Shown piece by piece: positions 50,103 to 57,987 of a stretch of DNA of 64,000 bases. Position 1 is the first letter of the stretch. Every line of letters starts with the position of its first letter. The position numbers and the translations under genes were made by a program. The stretch is from JANXMY01 sp965246745 (lineage in GTDB: Bacteria > Armatimonadota > Armatimonadia > Armatimonadales > Capsulimonadaceae), in contig OZ251980.1 of NCBI GenBank assembly GCA_965246745.1, forward strand, positions 1,240,001 to 1,304,000. The letters are read 5' to 3'. The notes below the pieces were generated by a model, which worked only from the letters and a program-made list of their open reading frames with translations, made no database searches and was not told the origin of the DNA.

Positions 50103-50444
50103 GTGAGCGACACAACCGTGACAAAAGTAGACTCGGCGCATTCGCCGCACGGCAGGATGGGCCAAACGTATCTGGCGTCGGGCAAAACCGTCGCCATGCG
50201 TTTGTGGGAGGAAGCCCCCGCCGGCGACCCCAAGCCGCCCGCCGCGCGGGACTATGAAACGGTCGGCTATGTGCTTGCCGGCCGGGCCGAGCTGCACTTG
50301 GAGCACGGCCAAATGGTCGTGCTGGAGCCGGGCAACTCGTGGGTCGTGCCCCCCGGCGCGGAGCATACCTACAAAATCTTGGAGCCATTCACAGCGGTCG
50401 AAGCAACCAGCCCGCCCGCGCAGGTGCATGGACGGGATGAATAA
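50103..50444 (+). CDS. Small cupin-domain protein
   Basis: A 113-residue single cupin domain: GYVLAGRAELHLEHGQ and LEPGNSWVVPPGAEHTYKI hold the metal-binding residues (the Glu/His pattern is partly degenerate). The GTG start is preceded by AAGGAAAATCACC. It may bind a small molecule or sense a metal; no catalytic role can be assigned. Divergent from the diguanylate cyclase gene. Confidence 0.75.
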   Translation: MSDTTVTKVDSAHSPHGRMGQTYLASGKTVAMRLWEEAPAGDPKPPAARDYETVGYVLAGRAELHLEHGQMVVLEPGNSWVVPPGAEHTYKILEPFTAVEATSPPAQVHGRDE

Positions 50445-50686
50445 GCAGGGACGAAACGGCTTGCCCTGCGCCTGGGGCGACTGGTTCTTGGCCGGCACGC
50501 TGAGGATGTGATGGGCAGGCACGGCCCCGGCGTGCGGGAGAGCGAGAGGGCGGAAGATTTTCTTTTACTCCGGCGCACCAAAACTGGGGCGGGGGCCGCC
50601 TCGGCAGTCTCTCCGCTGCTCGCGCTTGCTTTTCGTAGTCGCCTGTCCCAGAAAAACCTAATCCTATAGCAGAAAGACCCAATCCC

Positions 50687-51982
50687 ATGCCGGAAAACCC
50701 TGAGCCGCTGCTGACACGCCGGACATTCCTGAAGACCGCCGGAACAAGCGCCGCCGCCCTGGCGCTGGCAGCCGAAGCCAGCGCGGCTGTCAAAACCGGG
50801 CCGGTTTCGCCGCCGTCCGCGCCGGAAACCAGGAAAATCCCGCTCCCGCCGACAAGTGCCGCCACGGAAAAAACGCCCGAGCCGGCCCCGGCCCCGCTGG
50901 CCCCGAGCCGCCGCCTCGGGGTCGCCGTGGTCGGCCTCGGCAATCTGGCGCTGGCCCAGGTGCTGCCGGCATTCGGCGAAGCCAAATACTGCAAGCCGGC
51001 CGCGCTGGTCAGCGGCTCGCCGGCCAAAGCGCGGGAAGTCGCGGCGCAGTACGGCATTCCCGAGCGCAGCCTCTACTCGTATGCGAACTTCGACTCAATC
51101 CGAAACAACCCCGATGTAGACATTGTGTATGTTATTCTGCCGAACTCGATGCACGCGGAGTTTACGGTGCGCGGGGCGCAGGCCGGCAAGCATATTCTGT
51201 GCGAAAAGCCGATGGCGACTTCGGCGGCGGAATGCCGGACGATGATTGACGCCTGCGCCAAAGCAAACAAAAAACTGATGATCGCCTACCGCATCCAATA
51301 CGAGCCGAACAATCGGTATATGCGGCAGCTTGTTCAAACGCAGCAATACGGCCCGGTGAAGATTATCGAAGCGGTCAACGGGCAGGCGCAGGGCGACCCG
51401 AGCCAGTGGCGGCAGAAAAAAGCGCTGGCCGGCGGCGGAGCGCTGCCCGATGTCGGCTTGTATTGTTTGAATACGACCCGCTTTCTGACCGGCGAAGAGC
51501 CGAGCGAAGTCATGGCAACCCTATACAGCACCCCCGGCGACCCGCGCTTCGCCGAAGTCGAAGAAAGCGTCTTGTGGCAGATGAGGTTTCCGTCGGGAAT
51601 TCAATCCAACAATGTCACGTCTTACGGCTTCCACGAAGACCGGCGCTACCGGGTGCATGCCGCGCGGGGCTGGTTCGGCCTGGACCCGGCGTTTTCCTAC
51701 CACGGCTTGCAGCCTGAATTGTCGTATGCGTCGGGTGAAACCGAGCATCGGGAGCGCCCGCAGATCGGCGACAAAAACCAGTTCGCATTGGAAATGGACC
51801 ACCTGGCCGAGTGCATCATGCAGAACAAAACTCCGTTCACGCCCGGCGAGGAAGGCTTGCAGGACCAAGTAATCATGGAAGCGATCTACCAAAGCGCCCG
51901 CACCGGCCGGCCGGTGCCTCTGCTGCGCCTGACGACCCGCGACACATTTCGCGGCTCGCCGCCGCCGGACGATGCGGCCTGA
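50687..51982 (+). CDS. Tat-exported Gfo/Idh/MocA-family oxidoreductase
   Basis: A 431-residue protein. The N-terminus TRRTFLKTAGTSAAALALA is a twin-arginine signal, followed by a Pro-rich linker (about 35-78), a Rossmann domain (VAVVGLGNLALAQVLPAF) with the family motif CEKPMA, and the substrate domain (DVGLYCLNTTRFLTGEEP). The arrangement matches periplasmic glucose-fructose oxidoreductase, which keeps NADP tightly bound. Likely sugar oxidation or interconversion in the periplasm. A perfect terminator follows the gene. The 242-bp gap upstream holds nothing recognisable. Confidence 0.87.
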   Translation: MPENPEPLLTRRTFLKTAGTSAAALALAAEASAAVKTGPVSPPSAPETRKIPLPPTSAATEKTPEPAPAPLAPSRRLGVAVVGLGNLALAQVLPAFGEAKYCKPAALVSGSPAKAREVAAQYGIPERSLYSYANFDSIRNNPDVDIVYVILPNSMHAEFTVRGAQAGKHILCEKPMATSAAECRTMIDACAKANKKLMIAYRIQYEPNNRYMRQLVQTQQYGPVKIIEAVNGQAQGDPSQWRQKKALAGGGALPDVGLYCLNTTRFLTGEEPSEVMATLYSTPGDPRFAEVEESVLWQMRFPSGIQSNNVTSYGFHEDRRYRVHAARGWFGLDPAFSYHGLQPELSYASGETEHRERPQIGDKNQFALEMDHLAECIMQNKTPFTPGEEGLQDQVIMEAIYQSARTGRPVPLLRLTTRDTFRGSPPPDDAA

Positions 51983-51992
51983 GAGACAACCC

Positions 51993-52032
51993 AAAAAACG
52001 CGGGGAAGGCATTCGCCTTCCCCGCGTTTTTT
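51993..52032. terminator. Bidirectional terminator between convergent genes
   Basis: An 18-bp perfect stem (AAAAAACGCGGGGAAGGC and complement) with tetraloop ATTC, giving a T6 run in each direction. Serves the oxidoreductase and dps genes. Confidence 0.95.
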
Positions 52033-52051
52033 CGCGCTTCCGCCCGGCGTT

Positions 52052-52651
52052 CTACTTGACGGCTTCAGCGCTTTGGACGATCTCGTACAGGAACCACAAG
52101 CGGCGCTCGGTGGTGTCGAGAATTTCTTCCAGCAGGTTGGCCGTCGCCAGGTCTTTGTTTTCGTCGGCCACTTCGGCGGCGGCGCGGATTTGCTGGGCGA
52201 TGTGCCGGTTGTCGAGGATCAGCCGGTGGACCATTTCCTGCGGGTCCACAAACTCATCGTTGTCGTCGTGGATGGTTTGCAGCGAGCCGGCATGGGACAG
52301 CGACCGAATTGACGTGCCGCCGATCTTGCGGAGGCGCTCCACCATCGGGTCAATGCTTTCCAAAACCTGGGTCGCCTGCTTGTCGAACAGCAGGTGCAGG
52401 TCGCGGAAGCGGGGGCCGGACAAGTGCCAATGGTAGTTTTTCGTTTTGGCGTACAGGGCGAACGCATCGGCGATCAGCGGATTGACCGCTTCGGTGACGG
52501 CTTTGGCCTGCTCCGGCGAAAGGTCGGTCGGGGTGGCAAGCGGCCTCGGCGCAGGATAAACGCCCGGAAAGCCTTTCGCGCTGACCGGGGCGGGCTGACC
52601 GTGGGCGTCCTGGCCGTCGGCGGCGCTTGTCTTCTGTGCGGATGTTGTCAT
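52052..52651 (-). CDS. dps: Dps-family ferritin-like DNA-protection protein
   Basis: A 199-residue protein with an extended N-terminal tail of about 45 residues and a ferritin-like four-helix core. The inter-subunit ferroxidase ligands fit the Dps spacing exactly: His74, His86, Asp90, Asp101 and Glu105 (YHWHLSGPRFRDLHLLFD). It oxidises and stores iron and protects DNA from peroxide in stationary phase. The start at 52651 follows GAGGAAC. It opens the stress-related gene region. Confidence 0.93.
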   Translation of the reverse strand: MTTSAQKTSAADGQDAHGQPAPVSAKGFPGVYPAPRPLATPTDLSPEQAKAVTEAVNPLIADAFALYAKTKNYHWHLSGPRFRDLHLLFDKQATQVLESIDPMVERLRKIGGTSIRSLSHAGSLQTIHDDNDEFVDPQEMVHRLILDNRHIAQQIRAAAEVADENKDLATANLLEEILDTTERRLWFLYEIVQSAEAVK

Positions 52652-52876
52652 AATGGGTTCCTCATATTCAAGCCGTGTGTTTTCGCGCACGCGGCGGGGA
52701 TTAGCAATGCGTTTTACCCAGGGACGGCCTATTGTATGCACGGGCACGCGGCTTCTTAGCATACAGATGGCTGCCGCTGTTTACAAATGCCGCAAATCAT
52801 GTGTATTTGTTGGCGTTTAAAACAACGATGCGTGTGGTAACAAAAAAGCATACTTCTCCAAACGCAAAGGAACACA

Positions 52877-53764
52877 ATGAAACAATCTCTGCTGTTTTCC
52901 GCCGCCCCGGCGCTGGCCGGGCTGGGCCTGCTCGCACTGTTCCCGCAATCCGCCGCAGCGCAGGCCAAGTCCGGGTCGGTGCAGGTCGGCAGCGCGACCA
53001 TCGCCTACCGGGTCGAAGGCCACGGCCCGGCCATGCTGCTGGTCCACGGCTTTCCGCTGTCGGGCGAGCTGTTTGCGAAAAACCGGGCGGCGCTGGCCCG
53101 GCGCTACATGGTCGTGACCCCCGACCTGCGCGGGTTCGGCGCTTCCACGACCCCGGACACCAAAGGCGGGGTGGAGCTGTACGCCAAAGACATGCTGGCG
53201 GTCATGGATCACCTGAATATCAAAAAAGCCATCATCGGCGGCATGAGCATGGGCGGCCCGGTCGTGCTGGAAATGTACCGCGAGCAGCCGCAGCGGTTTC
53301 GGGGCATGGTCTTGATTGACTCCACGGCCGCGCCGGCAAACGATGTCGAAAAAGCGCAGTGGCCCGGCTTCGGCCAGCAGGCCCGCGACAAAGGCGTCGC
53401 GTCCATGATCCCGGTGCTGATGCCGAACATGCTGACCGGCGCGACCCGCGCGGCGAACCCGCATCTTGTGAATTACCTGGGCGGCATCGTCAAGAAAGGC
53501 TCGGTCAACGCCGCAGTCGCCGGCGGGGACACGCTGGCGTCGCGCCCCGACTCCCGCCCGACGCTGGCGCAGGTCAAAGTTCCGGTGCTGTTTGTGGTCG
53601 GTCAGGACGATCCGATTTATCCGGTCGAGATGAACCAAAAGATGCACCAGGACACGCCCGGCTCGCGCTTGGCTGTCGTCCCCGGCGCGGCCCATGCGGC
53701 GATTATCGAGAAGCCGGAAGCCTGCAACCGGGCGATTGCGGCCTGGGCCTCCACAGTACGCTAG
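52877..53764 (+). CDS. Secreted alpha/beta-hydrolase
   Basis: A 295-residue hydrolase with signal peptide (AAPALAGLGLLALFPQSAAAQA). Oxyanion-loop LVHGFPLSG, nucleophile Ser124 in GGMSMGG, an acidic residue in VVGQDDPIYP and His in PGAAHAAII complete the triad. It resembles esterases, haloperoxidase-like and related hydrolases; the substrate is unknown. A strong hairpin terminator follows. Confidence 0.85.
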   Translation: MKQSLLFSAAPALAGLGLLALFPQSAAAQAKSGSVQVGSATIAYRVEGHGPAMLLVHGFPLSGELFAKNRAALARRYMVVTPDLRGFGASTTPDTKGGVELYAKDMLAVMDHLNIKKAIIGGMSMGGPVVLEMYREQPQRFRGMVLIDSTAAPANDVEKAQWPGFGQQARDKGVASMIPVLMPNMLTGATRAANPHLVNYLGGIVKKGSVNAAVAGGDTLASRPDSRPTLAQVKVPVLFVVGQDDPIYPVEMNQKMHQDTPGSRLAVVPGAAHAAIIEKPEACNRAIAAWASTVR

Positions 53765-53772
53765 AAAGCGAG

Positions 53773-53803
53773 AAAGAAGCGAGGGACATTCCCTCGCTTC
53801 TTT
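53773..53803 (+). terminator. Terminator of the hydrolase gene
   Basis: AAAGAAGCGAGGGA, loop CAT, and its exact complement ending in TTT. 14-bp stem. Confidence 0.85.
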
Positions 53804-53946
53804 CCTGCCCTGCTGTTTGTCTTATCCTACAAAATTGTCGCCAATTAAACTTATCTCTCGGCAATTAAGCACATTTGTTGATGTTTAGAACCCGCGCGGG
53901 AACGGTAAAACCCTCCCGTACCAATTCTCCGAAAGGCGTCCCCAAA

Positions 53947-54063
53947 ATGGCAGACGAAACCCAAAACACCACCCAGGACGGGGCGAACACCACCGACCAC
54001 AGCCCCGAAGCCGCGCAGGTCGGCACAAGCGACGGCGACGGGGACAGCGAGAAAAGCGAGTAG
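53947..54063 (+). CDS. Small acidic protein of unknown function
   Basis: A 38-residue, strongly acidic, disordered-looking peptide (Asp/Thr/Glu/Ser-rich), starting 36 nt before the alcohol dehydrogenase gene. An AAAGGCG lies upstream. Its composition is like that of the 98-residue protein at 27.5 kb. Real but minor gene, or leader of the next gene. Confidence 0.45.
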   Translation: MADETQNTTQDGANTTDHSPEAAQVGTSDGDGDSEKSE

Positions 54064-54098
54064 AACGCCGCGAATAGAAAAGAGCGAAAGGCAAGACC

Positions 54099-55319
54099 AT
54101 GAAAGCAGTTGTCTGGCACGGCATCGGAGACATCCGATTGGACGACGTGCCGAAACCCACCCTTAAAGACCCGGAAGACGCGATTGTGCGCTTGACGGCC
54201 TCCGCCATCTGCGGCACCGACCTGCATTTTGTGCGCGGGACGTTTGCCGGCATGAAGCCCGGCACGATTTTGGGCCACGAAGGGGTCGGCATTGTCGAGG
54301 AAGTGGGCCGCGATGTCCGCAACTTCCGCCCCGGCGACCGGGTGGTGATCTGCTCGACCATGGGCTGCGGGCGCTGCCCGCTCTGCCGCGAAGGCTATTA
54401 CTCCCAGTGCGACAACGCCAACCCGAACGGCCCGGCGGCAGGCACGGCGTTTTTCGGCGGCCCCGCCCCGACCGGGCCGTTTGACGGCCTGCAAGCCGAG
54501 TACGCGCGAATTCCGTTCGCCCACACGACCCTGGTGAAGCTGCCCGAGGAAGTCTCCGACGCCCAGGCGATTTTGCTGTCCGACATCTTCCCGACCGCGT
54601 ATTTCGGCGCGGACATCGCAAACATCAAGCCCGGCAACACCGTCGCCGTGTTCGGCTGCGGCCCGGTCGGCCAGTTTACGATTGCCAGCGCCATGCTGCT
54701 CGGCGCGGGGCGCGTGTTCGCCGTGGACGCCGTGCCGTCGCGGCTGGAAATGGCCCGGACACAGGGCGCGGAAACAGTCAACTTCAACGAAGAGCACCCG
54801 GTCGAGGCCCTGATGCGCCTGACCGGCGGGGTCGGCGTGGACATTGCGATTGATGTGGTCGGCGTGGACGCTTACCATGCCCATCAAGGCCCCGCCGCCA
54901 AGCTGGAAAAAGCGCAGGAAAGCCAGTTTCAGCAGGAGATGGCCCAAAACAACCCCGCCGGCTACAAGCCCGACGGCAGCGACTGGGTGCCCGGCGATGC
55001 GCCGTCGCAGGCGCTGCAATGGGAAGTGGAGTCGCTGGCAAAGGCCGGCACGCTGTCCATTATCGGCGTGTACCCGCTGACCATGAACTCGTTCCCTATC
55101 GGCACGGCCATGAACAAGAACCTGACTCTTCGCATGGGCAACTGCAACCACCGCAAGTATGTCCCGATGCTGGTGGATTTGGTCCGCAGCGGCGCGGTGG
55201 ACCCGACCCTGGTGCTGACCGAGCAGGAGCCGATGGCGTCGGCGATTGACGCCTACAAAGCGTTCGACGAGCGCAAGCCCGGCTGGATCAAAGTCGAGCT
55301 GGAGCCGCAGGCGCAGTGA
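54099..55319 (+). CDS. Zinc-dependent alcohol dehydrogenase (formaldehyde dehydrogenase-like), copy 1
   Basis: A 406-residue MDR enzyme. Catalytic zinc ligands Cys38, His60 and Glu61 (AICGTDLH, LGHEG); structural zinc Cys90, Cys93, Cys96 and Cys104 (CGRCPLCREGYYSQC); Rossmann FGCGPVGQF. The extra segment near 260-300 is typical of glutathione-independent formaldehyde dehydrogenase relatives. It probably oxidises aldehydes or alcohols with NAD. A second, clearly related gene lies at 58 kb. The stop codon TGA is the last part of a GTGA sequence after which a mobile element appears to have inserted. Confidence 0.88.
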   Translation: MKAVVWHGIGDIRLDDVPKPTLKDPEDAIVRLTASAICGTDLHFVRGTFAGMKPGTILGHEGVGIVEEVGRDVRNFRPGDRVVICSTMGCGRCPLCREGYYSQCDNANPNGPAAGTAFFGGPAPTGPFDGLQAEYARIPFAHTTLVKLPEEVSDAQAILLSDIFPTAYFGADIANIKPGNTVAVFGCGPVGQFTIASAMLLGAGRVFAVDAVPSRLEMARTQGAETVNFNEEHPVEALMRLTGGVGVDIAIDVVGVDAYHAHQGPAAKLEKAQESQFQQEMAQNNPAGYKPDGSDWVPGDAPSQALQWEVESLAKAGTLSIIGVYPLTMNSFPIGTAMNKNLTLRMGNCNHRKYVPMLVDLVRSGAVDPTLVLTEQEPMASAIDAYKAFDERKPGWIKVELEPQAQ

Positions 55320-55685
55320 TAACTCCCCGTGGATAAATCCAGGGGCTTCTACGGTCTTACACCGATGCAATGTTATCCCATTGCAATTTAACTCTTCGTC
55401 AAGGGCAAGCCCTTGCGGATGGCAACTCTTATGACAATGGACACAGGCATTAGAACTCCAGACACCCTGCTTGTTCCTCTTCAGGTTCTTCGCTCACCAA
55501 AGAAAGCAGTGGAGGCAAAAACCAGTGTGTTACCACGTTGAGGAGCAGTCGCTTTCGCATTTGCTTTCTACTGTGACGGTTGTATCTATATGCTTTGATG
55601 TACCCCAAAAGCACGAGTATAACGTCCTAAGAAGGACGTTGCGCTATCCATCCCCAGCCATAAATGGCGGGGCCTTCCGCGCATC
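55320..55685 (+). mobile_element. iscB-less IS200/IS605-type element with HEARO/omega-RNA-like core
   Basis: The 387-bp gap holds no convincing ORF but is AT-richer and highly structured. Its ends are matched bulged hairpins: CCCC-G-TGGAT-AA-ATCCA-GGGG (55325-55345) and CCCC-A-GCCAT-AA-ATGGC-GGGG (55652-55672), the form of IS200/IS605 end structures. It follows GTGA (55316-55319); HEARO elements are reported to insert after ATGA or GTGA. The core has hairpins GCAATG/CATTGC (55367-55384), CAAGGGC-AA-GCCCTTG (55400-55415) and AACGTCCT/AGGACGTT (55621-55640), and a stretch (about 55345-55580) that resembles, from memory, HEARO RNA, now known as the omega RNA of IscB. No iscB is present. The exact right end is uncertain. 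Confidence 0.6.
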
Positions 55686-55706
55686 TTGGTAAGCCTGAAA
55701 AACCCT

Positions 55707-56822
55707 ATGTATAAAGCGATTTCACTGTTCTTTTGCCTTGCAGCGGGGTCTGCCGCCGCACAAACTCCGCAGACGGTCGCGAGCTTTCCCGGCCCGATGC
55801 CGACCGGCGTGACCGTCTCGCACACAGGCCGCATTTTCGTCAATTATCCTCACTGGGGCGACCCCGTGGCGTTCACGGTCGCTGAGATTGTCGGCGGCAA
55901 AGCGGTGGCGTACCCGAGCGCCGCCGTCAACAAGATCAACAAAGCCCATCCCGCCGCCTGCCTGTATTCGGTGCAAAGCGTAGTCGTAGACCCTGCCGAC
56001 CGCTTGTGGGCTTTGGACACCGGCAGCGTCAAGCTCGGGCCGAACGTCCCCGGCGGGCCGAAGCTGGTCTGCATGGATTTGAAGACCAACACCATCACCC
56101 GCAAGATTTTCTTTCCGCGCTCGGTGGTCACGCCCGGCACTTATCTCAACGATGTCCGGTTTGACCTGCGGCGCGGCAAGGGCGGGACGGCCTACATCAC
56201 CGACTCGGGGGCGAAGTCCGACAACGGCATTATTGTTGTGGATTTAGCGACCGGCACATCGTTTCGGCGGCTCGGCAAGCACCCGTCGGTGAAGCCCGAT
56301 GTCAAAGTGGTCGGCCTTATCGAAGGCCAGCCGTTTTTGGAGCGCAAGCACGGCTTGTCGCCGCAGGTGCCCAAATTCGGCTCGGACGGCATCGCGATCA
56401 GCGCCGACGGCAAAACGCTTTTTTACTGCCCGGTTTCCAGCCGGCAGCTTTACAGCGTCAGTGCCGACGCGCTGGCGGACCGATCCAAGTCCGAAAGCGA
56501 TGTGGAAGCGACCGTGAAAGATTTAGGCGTCAAAGGCATGTGCGACGGCATGGAAACGGACGCGCAGGGGAACATTTACTTCGGCGATGAGGAAAAAAAT
56601 CAACTGAAGTCCGGCAAGCCGGGCGGCCCCTACGCCGTGCTGGCGCAGGCGCGGCGAATGGACTGGCTGGATACGCTGTCGGTCGCGACCGACGGCTATT
56701 TGTATCTGACCGCCAATCAGCTTCAGCGGCAGCCGTCGTACCACAACGGCAAAGATTTACGGGTGAAGCCGTACAAGCTGTACAAAGTCAAAATCAGCGG
56801 GACGCCCGTGTTATTGAACTAA
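55707..56822 (+). CDS. Secreted major royal jelly (yellow)-family protein
   Basis: A 371-residue exported protein. Signal peptide (MYKAISLFFCLAAGSAAAQ), then a six-bladed propeller of the MRJP/yellow type: PTGVTVSHTGRIFVNYPHWG, VVVDPADRLWALDTG, LNDVRFDLRRGKGGTAYITD and GSDGIAISADGKTLFYCPV. Bacterial members are of unknown function; insect relatives include dopachrome-converting proteins, and the fold is close to SMP-30 lactonases. The ATG at 55707 lies about 20 nt beyond the mobile element, so the insertion may have replaced its promoter. Confidence 0.82.
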   Translation: MYKAISLFFCLAAGSAAAQTPQTVASFPGPMPTGVTVSHTGRIFVNYPHWGDPVAFTVAEIVGGKAVAYPSAAVNKINKAHPAACLYSVQSVVVDPADRLWALDTGSVKLGPNVPGGPKLVCMDLKTNTITRKIFFPRSVVTPGTYLNDVRFDLRRGKGGTAYITDSGAKSDNGIIVVDLATGTSFRRLGKHPSVKPDVKVVGLIEGQPFLERKHGLSPQVPKFGSDGIAISADGKTLFYCPVSSRQLYSVSADALADRSKSESDVEATVKDLGVKGMCDGMETDAQGNIYFGDEEKNQLKSGKPGGPYAVLAQARRMDWLDTLSVATDGYLYLTANQLQRQPSYHNGKDLRVKPYKLYKVKISGTPVLLN

Positions 56823-56828
56823 AGCGTT

Positions 56829-56855
56829 GGCCCAGGATCGAAATCTTGGGCCTTT
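56829..56855 (+). terminator. Terminator of the royal-jelly-family gene
   Basis: GGCCCAGGAT-CGAA-ATCTTGGGCC followed by TTT; 10-bp stem with one G-T pair. A close relative of this 24-mer is at 8938-8961. Confidence 0.75.
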
Positions 56856-56935
56856 AATCCGGGGCCTCAATCCGGGGCCACCGAGCAGCTCAATTTTGGA
56901 AATAATTTATCGCTCAACCATAGGGGAAACAAGCC

Positions 56936-57763
56936 ATGCTACCGGAAGATACGCCAAACTCAAAAGATGTCAGCCCGACCCATCTCAGCCATGACAGCGG
57001 GTCGGAAGCCGCCACCATAGACAATCACATCGGCGAAGCCAACGTCAACATCGGCAGCACCGAGCGCTGGGCGACGGCCTTTGCCGGCGGCACGCTCGCC
57101 ACCTACGGCCTGATCCGCCGCTCCCCGGCCTCGCTGGCCCTCGCCGCCGCCGGGGCGTACCTGGTCGTGCGCGGCGCAACCGGCTACTGCCCGGCCTACT
57201 CCGCCGCCGGGGTCAACAACGCCGGCGGCGACACGCAGGACGCGGTCCGCAAGCGCCTCGGCGATACCGGGATCAAAGTCACCCACGCCGTCACCATTCT
57301 GAAGCCCGCCGCCGAGCTGTACCGCTACTGGCGTGATTTTACAAACCTGCCGCGCATTATGGACCATTTGGAATCGGTCACGGTCTCCGGCGACATCCAT
57401 TCGCACTGGGTCGCCAAAGCGCCGCTCGGCGCGACCGTCGCGTGGGACGCCGAAATCATCAACGATGTCCCAAATGAAGTCATCGCCTGGCGCTCGCTGC
57501 CCGGCGCGGATGTGGACAACGCCGGCGCGGTGACTTTCAAGGCCGGGCCGACCGGGCGCGGCACCGAAGTCCGCGTTTCGCTGTCGTATGCCCCCCCCGC
57601 CGGCAAGCCCGGCGCGGTGGTCGCCAAGCTGCTCGGCGAAGAGCCGAAAAAGCAGCTCGACGACGACCTGCGGCACTTCAAGAACCTCATGGAAGCCGGC
57701 GAGCGCCCGACTACCGAAGGGCAGCCGTCGGGACGCGGCCCGGACAAAGATCAGGTGAAGTAG
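56936..57763 (+). CDS. DUF2892-like membrane plus SRPBCC domain protein
   Basis: A 275-residue protein. Residues about 40-85 contain STERWATAFAGGTLATYGL and two short hydrophobic helices like the DUF2892 membrane domain. Residues about 115-260 are an SRPBCC/START-like ligand-binding domain (LYRYWRDFTNLPRIMDHLES, VSLSYAPPAGKPGAVVAKLL). Such fusions are frequent in stress clusters; the ligand is unknown. It is related in its second half to the SRPBCC protein at 60.4 kb. Confidence 0.75.
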   Translation: MLPEDTPNSKDVSPTHLSHDSGSEAATIDNHIGEANVNIGSTERWATAFAGGTLATYGLIRRSPASLALAAAGAYLVVRGATGYCPAYSAAGVNNAGGDTQDAVRKRLGDTGIKVTHAVTILKPAAELYRYWRDFTNLPRIMDHLESVTVSGDIHSHWVAKAPLGATVAWDAEIINDVPNEVIAWRSLPGADVDNAGAVTFKAGPTGRGTEVRVSLSYAPPAGKPGAVVAKLLGEEPKKQLDDDLRHFKNLMEAGERPTTEGQPSGRGPDKDQVK

Positions 57764-57802
57764 AGATACGAAAAAGAGAAGAAAGTGCGGGAAGAGCAGC
57801 GT

Positions 57803-57927
57803 GGGAAGCGAGGGAATGAATTCCTCTCGCTGAATGGCATCCTTCGGATGTAGGACTAGCACGCGTTCGGCTTTCTTCTCATCCGAAGGATGCCATTCAG
57901 CGAGAGGAATTCATTCCCTCGCTTCCC
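57803..57927. repeat. Palindromic repeat element, copy 2
   Basis: Arms 57803-57850 and 57880-57927 are perfectly complementary over 48 nt. The 29-nt loop starts TAGGACTAGCACGCG. Arms contain GGGAATGAATTCCTCTCGCT and GCATCCTTCGGATG. It occupies most of the gap between the SRPBCC and dehydrogenase genes. Confidence 0.95.
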
Positions 57928-57987
57928 GCGCCCCGCCGCCTCCGCTTCTGTCCCTACGCATCGGACAATTAACAAGAAAGAATTCAA

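Noticed and set aside
53865..55370. 501-codon frame on the minus strand entering the 55.3 kb element
   Set aside because: Antisense to the alcohol dehydrogenase. I considered whether its N-terminal end (HRCKTVEAPGF) was a transposase C-terminus, but the matched end hairpins and RNA-like core read better as a non-coding element.
55471..55692. 73-codon plus-strand frame inside the mobile element
   Set aside because: Considered as an IscB or TnpB remnant, but it shows none of the HNH, RuvC or zinc-ribbon motifs and reads through the end hairpin.
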